The position numbers and the translations under genes are program-made. Positions 43,503 through 51,539 of a DNA stretch of 64,000 nucleotides are shown here, piece by piece. Under the pieces are notes generated by a model. The model saw nothing but the letters and a program-made list of their open reading frames with translations, was not told where the DNA came from and ran no database searches. Within the stretch, counting starts at the first letter, position 1. Each line of letters begins with the position of its first letter. This stretch comes from Bin55 sp965203735 (GTDB taxonomy: Bacteria > Pseudomonadota > Gammaproteobacteria > Pseudomonadales > Azotimanducaceae), in the NCBI GenBank assembly GCA_965203735.1, contig OZ241909.1:248001-312000 (forward strand). The letters run 5' to 3'.

Positions 43503-44774
43503 CTAGTAGCCCAATCCTTGAGAAATTTGGGCGTAACTAGTAAGAGGGACGGCACATGTCTTGTTCCAGTCTTTCCTGTCAATGACTGGACTCTCCAATA
43601 GTCGCAACATATCCTCGAACCGTTCTAGCGCATCGCAATCCACGTTTCTTGGATCCGCTACTGTCGGATGTTGGGACCAAACTTTGTCTCGGGCGAATTT
43701 CCAGAATTCGCTGTCGTATTGGGAACCGCAAGCATAGTGCCAGCCGACAAACAAACCATAGCGAAGAACCGTGTTGATCAAGAATCGATTCACCGTCGGT
43801 GCATCGTTCTTGAGATGTTCGATTGGTCGATTGAGTCGCATATGCAAGACCATGCCAATCTGCAATTGGGCAGACACAATTGCCGTTGCTTCCAGAGGTT
43901 CCATAAAGGCCGCAGCATTTCCAACCCGAGCTACCACTCCATCGTAGAGATGCCGATGCACGAAGTTTGGAAACTGAAGGACAGCACGCTGTTCAAATTC
44001 TGGTACTGCCTCCGAATCTAGAAGTTCGTCAAAATCTGACTCGACAGCTTCCAAGCTGGATACATCGCGATTGAAAATGTAGCCGTACGATGTATGCGCG
44101 GTCAGCGGAATTACAAACACCCAACCGTGGGGGCGAGCAATGGCACGTGTATAGGTATGTTCTGTGATGAGCCTGCCCTGTTCGGCAAAGATTGCTGGGC
44201 AACGTCGTATCACAGCCGTGTTGGTCGGAATGAACGATATGTCAATGTGTTGATCAGCATCAAGACCTCTCGGGAATCCCCGTGCATCGAACACTAGGTC
44301 GTAGGTCTCAGCAGAGAGATCCTCGAATTCCACAGATGCTCCGTTCTCCCCGCTTGTAATCCCAACCACGTTTGCGTCGATGTGTTTTGTAGGAGTATTT
44401 TCGAGCAATAAGTCCGCTAGGAGATCAGCTGACAAATGGTAGGCATAGGACACTTGCTGCGGAGTGAAGAAATGGGTGAAGTCTCGTTTGCGGCGTCCCC
44501 ATCCTTCAAAGGCAACACCGTACTTTCTCGTTCCCTTCAGACGTAGCTGGATCTCTTCATGAGGCAGATTGGTCAGCTGTTTCAATTCTTGAACCAAGCT
44601 GGGCCAACTTCCTTCGCCTACGCCAATTGTTGGAATCCGCGAGTCGTAGATATGGTGTATTTCATGCTCGTTCTCAGGCAAGAATCGTGCAATGTTGGCA
44701 GCTGCCAAAGACCCTGCGGTCCCTCGACCAACCACGGCAACTTTCTTGAGAAACTGCTTACCGGGCTGAATCAT
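43503..44774 (-). CDS. Flavin-dependent tryptophan halogenase family protein
   Basis: 423 residues. FAD site VAVVGRGTAGSLAAANIA at the N-terminus and VARVGNAAAFMEPLEATAI late in the protein are typical. A segment RKYGVAFEGW occupies the place of the conserved-lysine region of halogenases. The WxWxIP signature is altered to WVFVIP. The family covers true halogenases and other tailoring flavoproteins, so halogenation itself is not certain. Upstream on the same strand is the unknown gene at 44823. Confidence 0.78.
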   Translation of the reverse strand: MIQPGKQFLKKVAVVGRGTAGSLAAANIARFLPENEHEIHHIYDSRIPTIGVGEGSWPSLVQELKQLTNLPHEEIQLRLKGTRKYGVAFEGWGRRKRDFTHFFTPQQVSYAYHLSADLLADLLLENTPTKHIDANVVGITSGENGASVEFEDLSAETYDLVFDARGFPRGLDADQHIDISFIPTNTAVIRRCPAIFAEQGRLITEHTYTRAIARPHGWVFVIPLTAHTSYGYIFNRDVSSLEAVESDFDELLDSEAVPEFEQRAVLQFPNFVHRHLYDGVVARVGNAAAFMEPLEATAIVSAQLQIGMVLHMRLNRPIEHLKNDAPTVNRFLINTVLRYGLFVGWHYACGSQYDSEFWKFARDKVWSQHPTVADPRNVDCDALERFEDMLRLLESPVIDRKDWNKTCAVPLTSYAQISQGLGY

Positions 44775-44822
44775 GACGCATCATCCATGGGGACTTGATG
44801 GCTCGCCAATGCAACGTCACAC

Positions 44823-45281
44823 CTAAATGAATCCGCGCCAATTGGAGTTGGCCCCCAGTCCCCACCTTGCATTGCGTACAAGGCACTCTGTATCGTCCGG
44901 TCCCTCTCCACTTTCAATGTAACCTCTTGCCAACGAGTTTATGTAGTACACGGGAAAAGGTGCCATAGCACCAGCAACTCGCATAGCTCTAGCAATCTCG
45001 TACATCGTGCATCCAGAATTGAAGTGAAAGCTCCACAAATCGAAGAATGCCCACGAGTCGACGAACTCTCGGAGCGCGGATCTTTGGCCTCTTGTCATGG
45101 TCTCCGGATTCTTCACCCAATCCACAAGCTGTTCAACTGAGGGTCTGAGCGGATGCCCTGCCATATAAGCATTGAGCATCATGCCGATCACTCTGGTGTC
45201 TCCGGCTTTACACGACTTGTGGTTGTGAGGATAGTCAAAGGCCTTGAGAGGCCAGATCTTTCCAGGCGTGGGTAGGAACAT
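44823..45281 (-). CDS. Hypothetical protein upstream of the halogenase-like gene
   Basis: 152 residues, no recognised family. It has no signal peptide. It is rich in aromatic residues (SWAFFDLWSFHFNSGCTMYEIA) and ends in RWGLGANSNWRGFI. It sits 48 nt upstream of the halogenase-like gene on the same strand, so the two may be co-transcribed and work together. A shorter start at MMLNAYMAGH is possible. Confidence 0.6.
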   Translation of the reverse strand: MFLPTPGKIWPLKAFDYPHNHKSCKAGDTRVIGMMLNAYMAGHPLRPSVEQLVDWVKNPETMTRGQRSALREFVDSWAFFDLWSFHFNSGCTMYEIARAMRVAGAMAPFPVYYINSLARGYIESGEGPDDTECLVRNARWGLGANSNWRGFI

Positions 45282-45351
45282 TCTTTTTTCGCGATCCGAA
45301 GTCTAAGTTACCTCCGAACAATCTTAAACCTAAATCGTGGAATGAGTCATG

Positions 45352-46080
45352 CTAAGGAGGCGTTTCCCTACCCGGTAGTGACGGTAGGTCTATGTCCTTT
45401 CCATCCAGTAGCTGAGCAGCCAAATCCCATGTTGAATCCGCAACATCCTGGTTAAAAGGTTGTTGTACATCGCCCATTTCCAATGTTGAGCCTAAGAGTC
45501 GAGATCGAAGAATTTCCTCAACGGCATTCTTTTCATTGTCTGTGAGTACATCTATTGCAATCTTGTATGCCTCGGGATCACAGTTGCTGGACACTACAAG
45601 GTCAAAGAAATCCCTTTGTTTCCACCGGCCATCCAAAACTCTAAATGCAATTTTCTTAGCCAAGATCTCAGCTGTAGGTTCCAGCTTTATGCCGGTACTT
45701 ACTTCGTACTCCTGAACTTGGCGGGAGCGCGTTAGCCTGTTGCCGGCAACGAGTGACAACTGTCCAAGACCCGTGAAATCCAAAACGAGGACTCTCGAGT
45801 GTAGTTGCTTATCTTGCAACGCACCACTGTCTTCAAGTTCCTCGAGTGAAGAAATCATCGCGGGAGAATCGTTCTCGTAGACCAGACGAAATGTCTCTTC
45901 ATTCATGAAACAATCGATGTCCGTGCTGTGGCGGTGCTGCCATCTTGCGGCAAGAACGGTTCCTCCTCCAATCTCGTATTGCGACCTGTCCCAAAATTGA
46001 TCCAGAAATTTCACGCCAGCTTCAAGGATCTTGTCAGGCCCTGAAGGTAGTCGTAGTTCCTTGCGTTTTGATGGCGTCAC
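45352..46080 (-). CDS. AbiEii/AbiGii-like nucleotidyltransferase
   Basis: About 242 residues from GTG 46080; the frame continues to a TTG at 46155, but that N-terminus (CYPFKPCCCVLL) looks non-coding. The nucleotidyltransferase core is IGGGTVLAARWQHRHSTDIDCF, with the GG and DxD, and the AbiEii-type helix ILAKKIAFRVLDGRWKQRDFFDLV follows. Relatives are toxins of type IV toxin-antitoxin systems that modify tRNA or act in abortive infection. The usual AbiEi antitoxin gene is not adjacent. Confidence 0.72.
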   Translation of the reverse strand: MTPSKRKELRLPSGPDKILEAGVKFLDQFWDRSQYEIGGGTVLAARWQHRHSTDIDCFMNEETFRLVYENDSPAMISSLEELEDSGALQDKQLHSRVLVLDFTGLGQLSLVAGNRLTRSRQVQEYEVSTGIKLEPTAEILAKKIAFRVLDGRWKQRDFFDLVVSSNCDPEAYKIAIDVLTDNEKNAVEEILRSRLLGSTLEMGDVQQPFNQDVADSTWDLAAQLLDGKDIDLPSLPGRETPP

Positions 46081-46251
46081 AAGATGGAGTGTCCTTACTT
46101 GATTTCCTATCCAGAGCAATACGCAACAGCACGGCTTGAATGGATAACAAGCCAACGCAATCTTGGTCTCAAACCGAGGTCTGTGGTTGGGTAAAACGGG
46201 GTGATGCTGGTGAAGTATTCTGATTGCTTGAGAATCGGAATTCCGGAGGTG

Positions 46252-46872
46252 CTAGAACCTCCAACCAAAGACTAGCGAAGTCTTGGAACCCCTATCCTCA
46301 TCGGCGATGAAGAGAGAGAACTTCGCTCCAACAACCAGATTCTTTCGAAGTCGGTAAACGCCCATGCCCGTGAGCGATCGCTCTATACCTTTGTTCTTTT
46401 CAATGCCATCCGCAGAAAACCTGAGCCATAAATTTGGCATGGCGCCTCCTCCGTCCACCCAAGTTCCGATTCCATAATCTATTACTTTCTCTTCGCGATC
46501 GCGCCCAAAACTCCTCAGAATTTCGGTTGTATCCCAAATAGGTGTCGAAGAGTGCACACTCACAAACGGCGTGAATACATCGTATTGGAAGCCAAAATAC
46601 GCCCCAACATCACGTTTCTCGAGAACAGCATCAATGCATGGAAAAAAGTTGCAATCGTTGCCTTCACCGTAGTCATAGGCATAGTTAGCGCCGAGGTATA
46701 AACCGTTCTCGAAGAATCCGTGGTAGCCAAGCCCTCCCGAGAAGACCTGGGCACTGCCCCCTATCTCATCGAAGCTCGGATGACTGTATCCGAAAGATCC
46801 CAAGAGAAAGTGATCTTGGGCTAGAGTTGCCGTTCCCAGAACTACGAACAAAGTCGCCAAGAACCTTCTCAT
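46252..46872 (-). CDS. Predicted outer-membrane beta-barrel protein
   Basis: 206 residues from the second ATG (46872), which has GGGGGGAG seven nt upstream and overlaps the stop of the small upstream ORF. A signal peptide (MRRFLATLFVVLGTATLA) is followed by alternating strands (LLGSFGYSHPSF, GGLGYHGFF, LYLGANYAYDYG) and a C-terminal SLVFGWRF ending in Phe, the outer-membrane insertion signal. Two cysteines (CNFFPC) could form a disulfide in a loop. Ligand unknown. Confidence 0.75.
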   Translation of the reverse strand: MRRFLATLFVVLGTATLAQDHFLLGSFGYSHPSFDEIGGSAQVFSGGLGYHGFFENGLYLGANYAYDYGEGNDCNFFPCIDAVLEKRDVGAYFGFQYDVFTPFVSVHSSTPIWDTTEILRSFGRDREEKVIDYGIGTWVDGGGAMPNLWLRFSADGIEKNKGIERSLTGMGVYRLRKNLVVGAKFSLFIADEDRGSKTSLVFGWRF

Positions 46873-47003
46873 GTGCATTCTCCCCCCACGCGAAAGAACT
46901 TGTAGTAGCGGCGCGAAGTTCGGGTCTGACTCACTAGCTCAAACGCCACCAATTGACTCTCCAGAATGAGAACATAGACCGAATTACCTGGATTGAGTTC
47001 CAT
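46869..47003 (-). CDS. Small ORF translationally coupled to the outer-membrane protein
   Basis: 44 residues from ATG 47003, preceded by GGAG at seven nt. Its stop TGA overlaps the ATG of the next gene (ATGA). The product (MELNPGNSVYVLILESQLVA start, basic FFRV-type end) is hydrophobic in part, without a clear domain. Good start context and coupling argue it is translated; its main role may be to control expression of the downstream barrel gene. Confidence 0.5.
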   Translation of the reverse strand: MELNPGNSVYVLILESQLVAFELVSQTRTSRRYYKFFRVGGECT

Positions 47004-47237
47004 AGTGTTTCTCCGTTCGAAGACAGAATCCAACTTCGGTTGAGTGACCAATGATTGCACGTTGAAGCCAATTCGTGCAAGCAATGTGTTCAACCACATT
47101 GACCGAAAATCTCTTGCTCTGCCCTACTCACTACACAAATAGATGTGCAAGGCAATTCATTTGTCACATGTTTCCCTCGCAATACTCGCCCAAGAAAATC
47201 GACAATAGTTCGCTCAGTCATGTTTATACTATAGGTC

Positions 47238-47313
47238 AGTCGGGGTACCGTTCGGTTGAGACGCAACTTGCGAACCCGTAGAACCTGATCCGGTTAGTAC
47301 CGGCGTAGGGAAC
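47238..47313 (+). promoter_or_regulatory. TPP riboswitch (THI element) upstream of thiC
   Basis: All conserved segments are in order: CGGGGTACC at 47241-47249, TTGAGA at 47256-47261 (canonical CUGAGA with one change), ACCCGTAGAACCTGATC at 47274-47290 and GCGTAGGGAA at 47303-47312. The element ends 34 nt before the thiC start. Thiamine pyrophosphate binding would shut down the thiC-thiO-thiS-thiG operon, likely at translation since the gap is short and has no terminator. Confidence 0.95.
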
Positions 47314-47346
47314 GTACCTCGACCGTGCTAGGAAGAGGTAAGATCC

Positions 47347-49233
47347 ATGTCACAACAATCCGAATTGTCACAGATTGCAGGTCTGGACAACGAAGTTCTG
47401 CAGCCACTGGCTGGCTCGCGAAAAATCTACGTCGACGGCAGTCCAGACTTTCGCGTTGCCATGCGCGAGATTCTGGTCACTCCTACGCCATCACAGAGTG
47501 CTACAACCAACGGATCCCCCCGGCTTGAGCAAAACGCTCCAGTTCGGGTCTACGACACTTCGGGACCGTACACCGATCCCGACATGCCCATCGACGTCCG
47601 CGAGGGTCTGCATCGACTCCGGGAACAGTGGATACTGGATCGCGACGACACCGAGTCTCTTCCGGAATTCAGTTCCGTATACAGCAGAAATCGGCATCAA
47701 GACGCAAAGTACTCAACTCTTCAGTTCAACAATCTGCCGACTCCACGACGTGCAAAGAAGGGAAGAAACGTCACACAGATGCACTACGCCCGAAAAGGGA
47801 TTATCACTCCGGAGATGGAGTACATTGCGATTCGCGAAAACCTTTGCCGTGCCAATTCACTAGACACCACCGAGCAGCATAGGGGCGAGGACTTTGGGGC
47901 TTCCATACCTAAGGAGATTACGCCAGAATTCGTTCGATCTGAAGTTGCGCGAGGTAGGGCGATCATTCCGAGCAATATCAATCATCCTGAATCGGAGCCC
48001 ATGATCATTGGTCGCAATTTTCTCGTAAAGATCAACGGGAACATTGGAAACTCAGCTGTCACGTCCAGCATTGAAGAGGAAGTCGTCAAGATGGTTTGGG
48101 CTACCCGATGGGGAGCCGATACTGTCATGGACTTGTCGACTGGAAAGAACATTCACGAGACAAGGGAATGGATTATCCGTAACTCGCCGGTGCCCATCGG
48201 TACTGTGCCCATCTATCAAGCTTTGGAAAAAACGAAGGGCATTGCCGAGGACTTGACTTGGGAGCTATTCCGCGACACTTTGATTGAGCAAGCCGAACAG
48301 GGCGTCGACTACTTCACAATTCACGCGGGTGTTCGCCTCCCGTTCATTCCTTTAACCGCCCGACGAACAACCGGAATAGTCAGTAGAGGCGGTTCAATCA
48401 TGGCCAAGTGGTGCTTGGCGCATCACAAAGAAAGCTTTCTCTATGAGCACTTTGAGGATATTTGCGAAATCATGAAGGCGTACGACATAGCCTTCTCTCT
48501 TGGAGATGGGTTACGTCCCGGGTCGATTGCAGATGCCAACGATGAGGCTCAGTTCGCGGAACTCGAAACGCTTGGAGAGCTGACGCAAATTGCATGGAAG
48601 CACGATGTTCAGACCATGATTGAGGGTCCAGGACATGTCCCGATGCAACTCATCAAAGCAAACATGGACAAGCAGCTCGAAGCCTGTGACGAAGCTCCCT
48701 TCTACACTCTTGGTCCGCTTACGACCGACATCGCTCCAGGGTACGACCACATTACGTCCGCAATTGGGGCTGCAATGATCGGCTGGTATGGATGCGCGAT
48801 GTTGTGCTACGTCACTCCTAAGGAACATCTCGGTTTGCCCGATCGCGAAGACGTGAGAGAAGGGATTATTTCTTACAAAATCGCGGCTCATGCGGCAGAC
48901 TTGGCGAAGGGGCACCCGGGTGCGCAGATTCGCGATAACGCCCTGTCCAAAGCACGATTCGAATTCCGCTGGCAAGATCAATTCAACCTTGGTCTGGACC
49001 CCAACAAGGCTCAGGAATTCCATGATGAAACCCTGCCGAAAGAGTCGGCCAAACTCGCGCATTTCTGTTCAATGTGCGGGCCCAAATTCTGTTCAATGAA
49101 AATCAGTCAGGAGATTCGGGAAGCCGCTGGTGTAACGGAAGAGTCAGTCAAACTCGTAGATGTAGAGGCGGAACTTGCGGAGAAAGCCAGGGAGTTCCGC
49201 GAGGGAGGTAGCGAGATCTACGCCAAGGTTTAA
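47347..49233 (+). CDS. thiC: Phosphomethylpyrimidine synthase ThiC
   Basis: 628 residues. A radical SAM enzyme making HMP-P from AIR. The C-terminal cluster motif CSMCGPKFCSMK is intact, and the core has RGGSIMAKWCL, YDIAFSLGDGLRPGS and EGPGHVPM, all ThiC signatures. It starts with ATG, with AGGAAGAGG nearby, just after the TPP riboswitch. thiO follows 4 nt after the stop codon. Confidence 0.97.
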   Translation: MSQQSELSQIAGLDNEVLQPLAGSRKIYVDGSPDFRVAMREILVTPTPSQSATTNGSPRLEQNAPVRVYDTSGPYTDPDMPIDVREGLHRLREQWILDRDDTESLPEFSSVYSRNRHQDAKYSTLQFNNLPTPRRAKKGRNVTQMHYARKGIITPEMEYIAIRENLCRANSLDTTEQHRGEDFGASIPKEITPEFVRSEVARGRAIIPSNINHPESEPMIIGRNFLVKINGNIGNSAVTSSIEEEVVKMVWATRWGADTVMDLSTGKNIHETREWIIRNSPVPIGTVPIYQALEKTKGIAEDLTWELFRDTLIEQAEQGVDYFTIHAGVRLPFIPLTARRTTGIVSRGGSIMAKWCLAHHKESFLYEHFEDICEIMKAYDIAFSLGDGLRPGSIADANDEAQFAELETLGELTQIAWKHDVQTMIEGPGHVPMQLIKANMDKQLEACDEAPFYTLGPLTTDIAPGYDHITSAIGAAMIGWYGCAMLCYVTPKEHLGLPDREDVREGIISYKIAAHAADLAKGHPGAQIRDNALSKARFEFRWQDQFNLGLDPNKAQEFHDETLPKESAKLAHFCSMCGPKFCSMKISQEIREAAGVTEESVKLVDVEAELAEKAREFREGGSEIYAKV

Positions 49234-49237
49234 CGCT

Positions 49238-50218
49238 TTGGAAATCAAAATTGCTGGAGCCGGCCTAATTGGCCGAATGTTGGGTTGGCACTTTATACGC
49301 CAAGGAGCGGACGTAATCGTCTACGAAAAGGACGACGAGTTCGAACCGACAAGCGCTGCGTATGTTTCCGCTTCGATGCTTGCGCCCCAAAGCGAACGTC
49401 CCGAATCGGACGCCACCGTTTGGCAAATGGCTATCGAGAGTCTACGAATGTGGCCCGGGTGGCTTGAAAGTCTCAATGTGCCGCACGGCATCGATGGATC
49501 GATTGTGGTTGCTCACCCAGGGGACGAGAGTTTGCTTCGGAAGTTCGAATCCAGCTTAAAGCGTCACAAGGTGGGAGCGTTTCGCAAACTGTCCCGTATG
49601 GAAATCCAAGAACTTGAACCTGCTCTCGCAGACCGATTCGACCATGGAATCCTTTTGGAGCTCGAGGGATGGCTTGACAATCGTGCATTGCTGAACGAGC
49701 TGGGAAGCAGGTGCGGCACCGTCAATTACAACTCTACAGTGAATCCTCACCAACTGAGTGCGGACTTGGTTCTAGATTGTCGAGGGGTAGGATCCGACGA
49801 TCCAGAATTGCGAGGCGTTCGTGGCGAAGTCATTCGCCTTCATGCTCCCACTGTCCACTTGTCGCGACCAGTCCGATTGCTTCATCCTAGATACCGACTT
49901 TACGTATCGCCACGAAGCAGAGACCAATATGTAATCGGAGCTACTCAGTTGGAAAGTGAGTTTAGGGGGGCGGTTACTGTGCAGAGTGCGCTGGAGCTTC
50001 TAACAGCTGCGTACACAGTTCATGATGGTTTCGAAGAAGCGGAGATTGTCGAGCTGAGTTCCGGACTAAGACCCGCATATCCCGACAACACGCCCCGTGT
50101 CACTTGGAGGAATGGCGTGTTGAGCGTCAACGGGTTGTATCGTCATGGGTTTCTCGTTGCGCCGGCAGTGGTCGGTGCCGTGTCCAAGGAGGTGCGCAAA
50201 TTATTCGCATACTCGTAA
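49238..50218 (+). CDS. thiO: Glycine oxidase ThiO
   Basis: 326 residues from TTG 49238; the frame runs upstream into thiC. FAD-binding IAGAGLIGRMLGWHFIRQGADVIVYEKDD opens the protein (GxGxxG), followed by ASMLAPQSE and the C-terminal ELSSGLRPAYPDNTP and NGLYRHGFLVAP. ThiO oxidises glycine to iminoglycine for the thiazole ring, in place of ThiH. It sits 4 nt after thiC and its end overlaps thiS by 19 nt. Confidence 0.9.
   Translation: MEIKIAGAGLIGRMLGWHFIRQGADVIVYEKDDEFEPTSAAYVSASMLAPQSERPESDATVWQMAIESLRMWPGWLESLNVPHGIDGSIVVAHPGDESLLRKFESSLKRHKVGAFRKLSRMEIQELEPALADRFDHGILLELEGWLDNRALLNELGSRCGTVNYNSTVNPHQLSADLVLDCRGVGSDDPELRGVRGEVIRLHAPTVHLSRPVRLLHPRYRLYVSPRSRDQYVIGATQLESEFRGAVTVQSALELLTAAYTVHDGFEEAEIVELSSGLRPAYPDNTPRVTWRNGVLSVNGLYRHGFLVAPAVVGAVSKEVRKLFAYS
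50186..50194 (+). promoter_or_regulatory. Ribosome binding site that sets the thiS start
   Basis: AAGGAGGTG is the full anti-Shine-Dalgarno match. Counting 7 nt on from GGAGG reaches the ATT at 50200, the first codon of a 66-residue ThiS. No ATG, GTG or TTG lies in frame nearby. Confidence 0.75.
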
Positions 50219-50400
50219 ACGGAGACAAAGTCGACGTGGCAGCACATCAACTGACGAACATTCTCGAGAAACTAGGCTACCAATGCAACAAGGTTGTCGT
50301 TGCAGTCAATCAAGAGTTTGTGGAGAAGGAGGCTTGGTCGGATTACCGTATCCAAGACGGCGATAGCCTTGATGTGCTCTCTCCAATTGAAGGAGGCTAG
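50200..50400 (+). CDS. thiS: Sulfur carrier protein ThiS, probable AUU start
   Basis: 66 residues, the normal ThiS length, ending in the IEGG that carries the thiocarboxylate. The pattern IRILVNGDKVDVAA, then VVVAVNQEFV and WSDYRIQDGDSLDVLSPIEGG is a textbook ThiS. The only start at a fitting place is ATT at 50200 (ATT 50203 or ATA 50209 next), 7 nt after a perfect ribosome binding site. It overlaps the end of thiO by 19 nt, and the thiG GTG begins 1 nt after the stop. Confidence 0.88.
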   Translation: MIRILVNGDKVDVAAHQLTNILEKLGYQCNKVVVAVNQEFVEKEAWSDYRIQDGDSLDVLSPIEGG

Positions 50401-50401
50401 A

Positions 50402-51208
50402 GTGTCTGATTCGTGGGACGTATACGGGGTACGACTGGACAGTCGACTATTTCTCGGAACTGCTCGCTACCCTTCTCCCGCAATCATGGAAGAGGCCATT
50501 CAAAGGTCTGGTGCGGAAGTCGTCACGACCAGTCTGCGCCGCCAATCTCCGGCAACAAAGGGAGGACAAAGCATATGGGATCGGATCTCGAAATTGGGAT
50601 GCCATGTTCTCCCCAATACAGCAGGCTGCCATAGTGCACATGAGGCTGTAACTCTTGCACAGATGAGTCGCGAAATATTCGAGACCAATTGGATCAAGCT
50701 CGAGGTTACCGGCGACGAGTACAACCTTCAGCCCAATCCCTACGAACTGCTAACCGCGACCGAACAACTGCTTGCACTGAACTTTGAAGTGTTCGCTTAT
50801 TGCACTGACGACTTGGTCGTATGCCAACGGCTGTACAACTCCGGGTGTGAGGTCATCATGCCTTGGGGATCACCGATTGGCACAGGCAAGGGACTAATCA
50901 ACACCTATGCGCTTGAGACTCTTCGAGATCGCCTTCCTGGAGCGAAACTGCTCGTCGACGCGGGAATCGGTCTTCCTTCCCATGCTGCAACAGCACTTGA
51001 ATTGGGATTTGATGGCGTACTCGTCAACACTGCGGTGGCAACCGCGGATGATCCGGTGGCAATGGCAACTGCAATGAGTCACGCAATAAAAGCTGGACGC
51101 TTAGCGTATCTCGCAGGCCCGATGGCACCAAGCGACACCGCCCACGCTTCAACTCCTATAGTGGGCACGCCTTTCTGGCAATCAAAAGTTCAGAATCAAG
51201 CGTCCTAG
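50402..51208 (+). CDS. thiG: Thiazole synthase ThiG
   Basis: 268 residues from GTG 50402, with GGAGG in the end of thiS placed correctly upstream; longer frames overlap thiS. ThiG motifs: SRLFLGTARYPS, TTSLRR, LPNTAGCHSAHEAVTLAQ, NWIKLEVTGD with the catalytic lysine, MPWGSPIGTGKGL and VDAGIGLPSHAATALELGFDGVLVNTA. It builds the thiazole from deoxyxylulose phosphate, iminoglycine and ThiS thiocarboxylate. Confidence 0.96.
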   Translation: MSDSWDVYGVRLDSRLFLGTARYPSPAIMEEAIQRSGAEVVTTSLRRQSPATKGGQSIWDRISKLGCHVLPNTAGCHSAHEAVTLAQMSREIFETNWIKLEVTGDEYNLQPNPYELLTATEQLLALNFEVFAYCTDDLVVCQRLYNSGCEVIMPWGSPIGTGKGLINTYALETLRDRLPGAKLLVDAGIGLPSHAATALELGFDGVLVNTAVATADDPVAMATAMSHAIKAGRLAYLAGPMAPSDTAHASTPIVGTPFWQSKVQNQAS

Positions 51209-51250
51209 CCGACGCCGAGTCACAAATCTATCAGCCCTGTTGAAACTTGC

Positions 51251-51469
51251 TTAAGCGCGAAGTTGATCGACTAGCGATGTTTCGTCCGGAAATTCTCCGG
51301 TCTGATGCTTTGAATAAACGATTGAGCCGTTCACATCCACATCGAAAATTCCGCCGCCACCGGCAATTAGTTCGACGCTGGCTTCAAATTCACTCTCTAG
51401 TTTTGCAGCCAAACTGGCCGCTTTGGGTTTGTAGCCTCAAGAATTGCAATATGTGATCTTTACATCCAT
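51251..51469 (-). CDS. SelW-like (Rdx family) selenoprotein, UGA read as selenocysteine
   Basis: 72 residues if the in-frame TGA at 51437-51439 (codon 11) is read as selenocysteine. The start ATG is at 51469, with GAGG eight nt upstream. The active-site motif becomes YCNSUGYKPK, the CxxU form of the usual CxxC thioredoxin-like site. The rest matches the Rdx/SelW family: VELIAGGGGIFDVDVNG, IVYSKHQTGEFPDE. The family has a thiol-redox role. A SECIS-like hairpin lies just after the UGA. The gene would be missed or cut by standard gene finding. It follows thiG in convergent orientation. Confidence 0.9.
51405..51421 (-). promoter_or_regulatory. Bacterial SECIS-like hairpin
   Basis: In the mRNA, 15 nt after the UGA, GCGGCC and GGCUGC pair in full (one G-U) around the loop AGUUU. 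The apical loop is 21 nt from the UGA, within the 16-37 range known for bacterial SECIS elements, and carries a G at its second position, as needed for SelB binding. Confidence 0.75.
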
Positions 51470-51539
51470 CCGATTTACCTCAATTCGGCGTGCGAGCCTA
51501 TCTTAGCAAAGAGGGGAAACTTGCACATCTAAGCTGCAA

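Noticed and set aside
51247..51456. 69-residue plus-strand open frame after thiG
   Set aside because: It lies opposite the selenoprotein gene, whose translation matches a known family.
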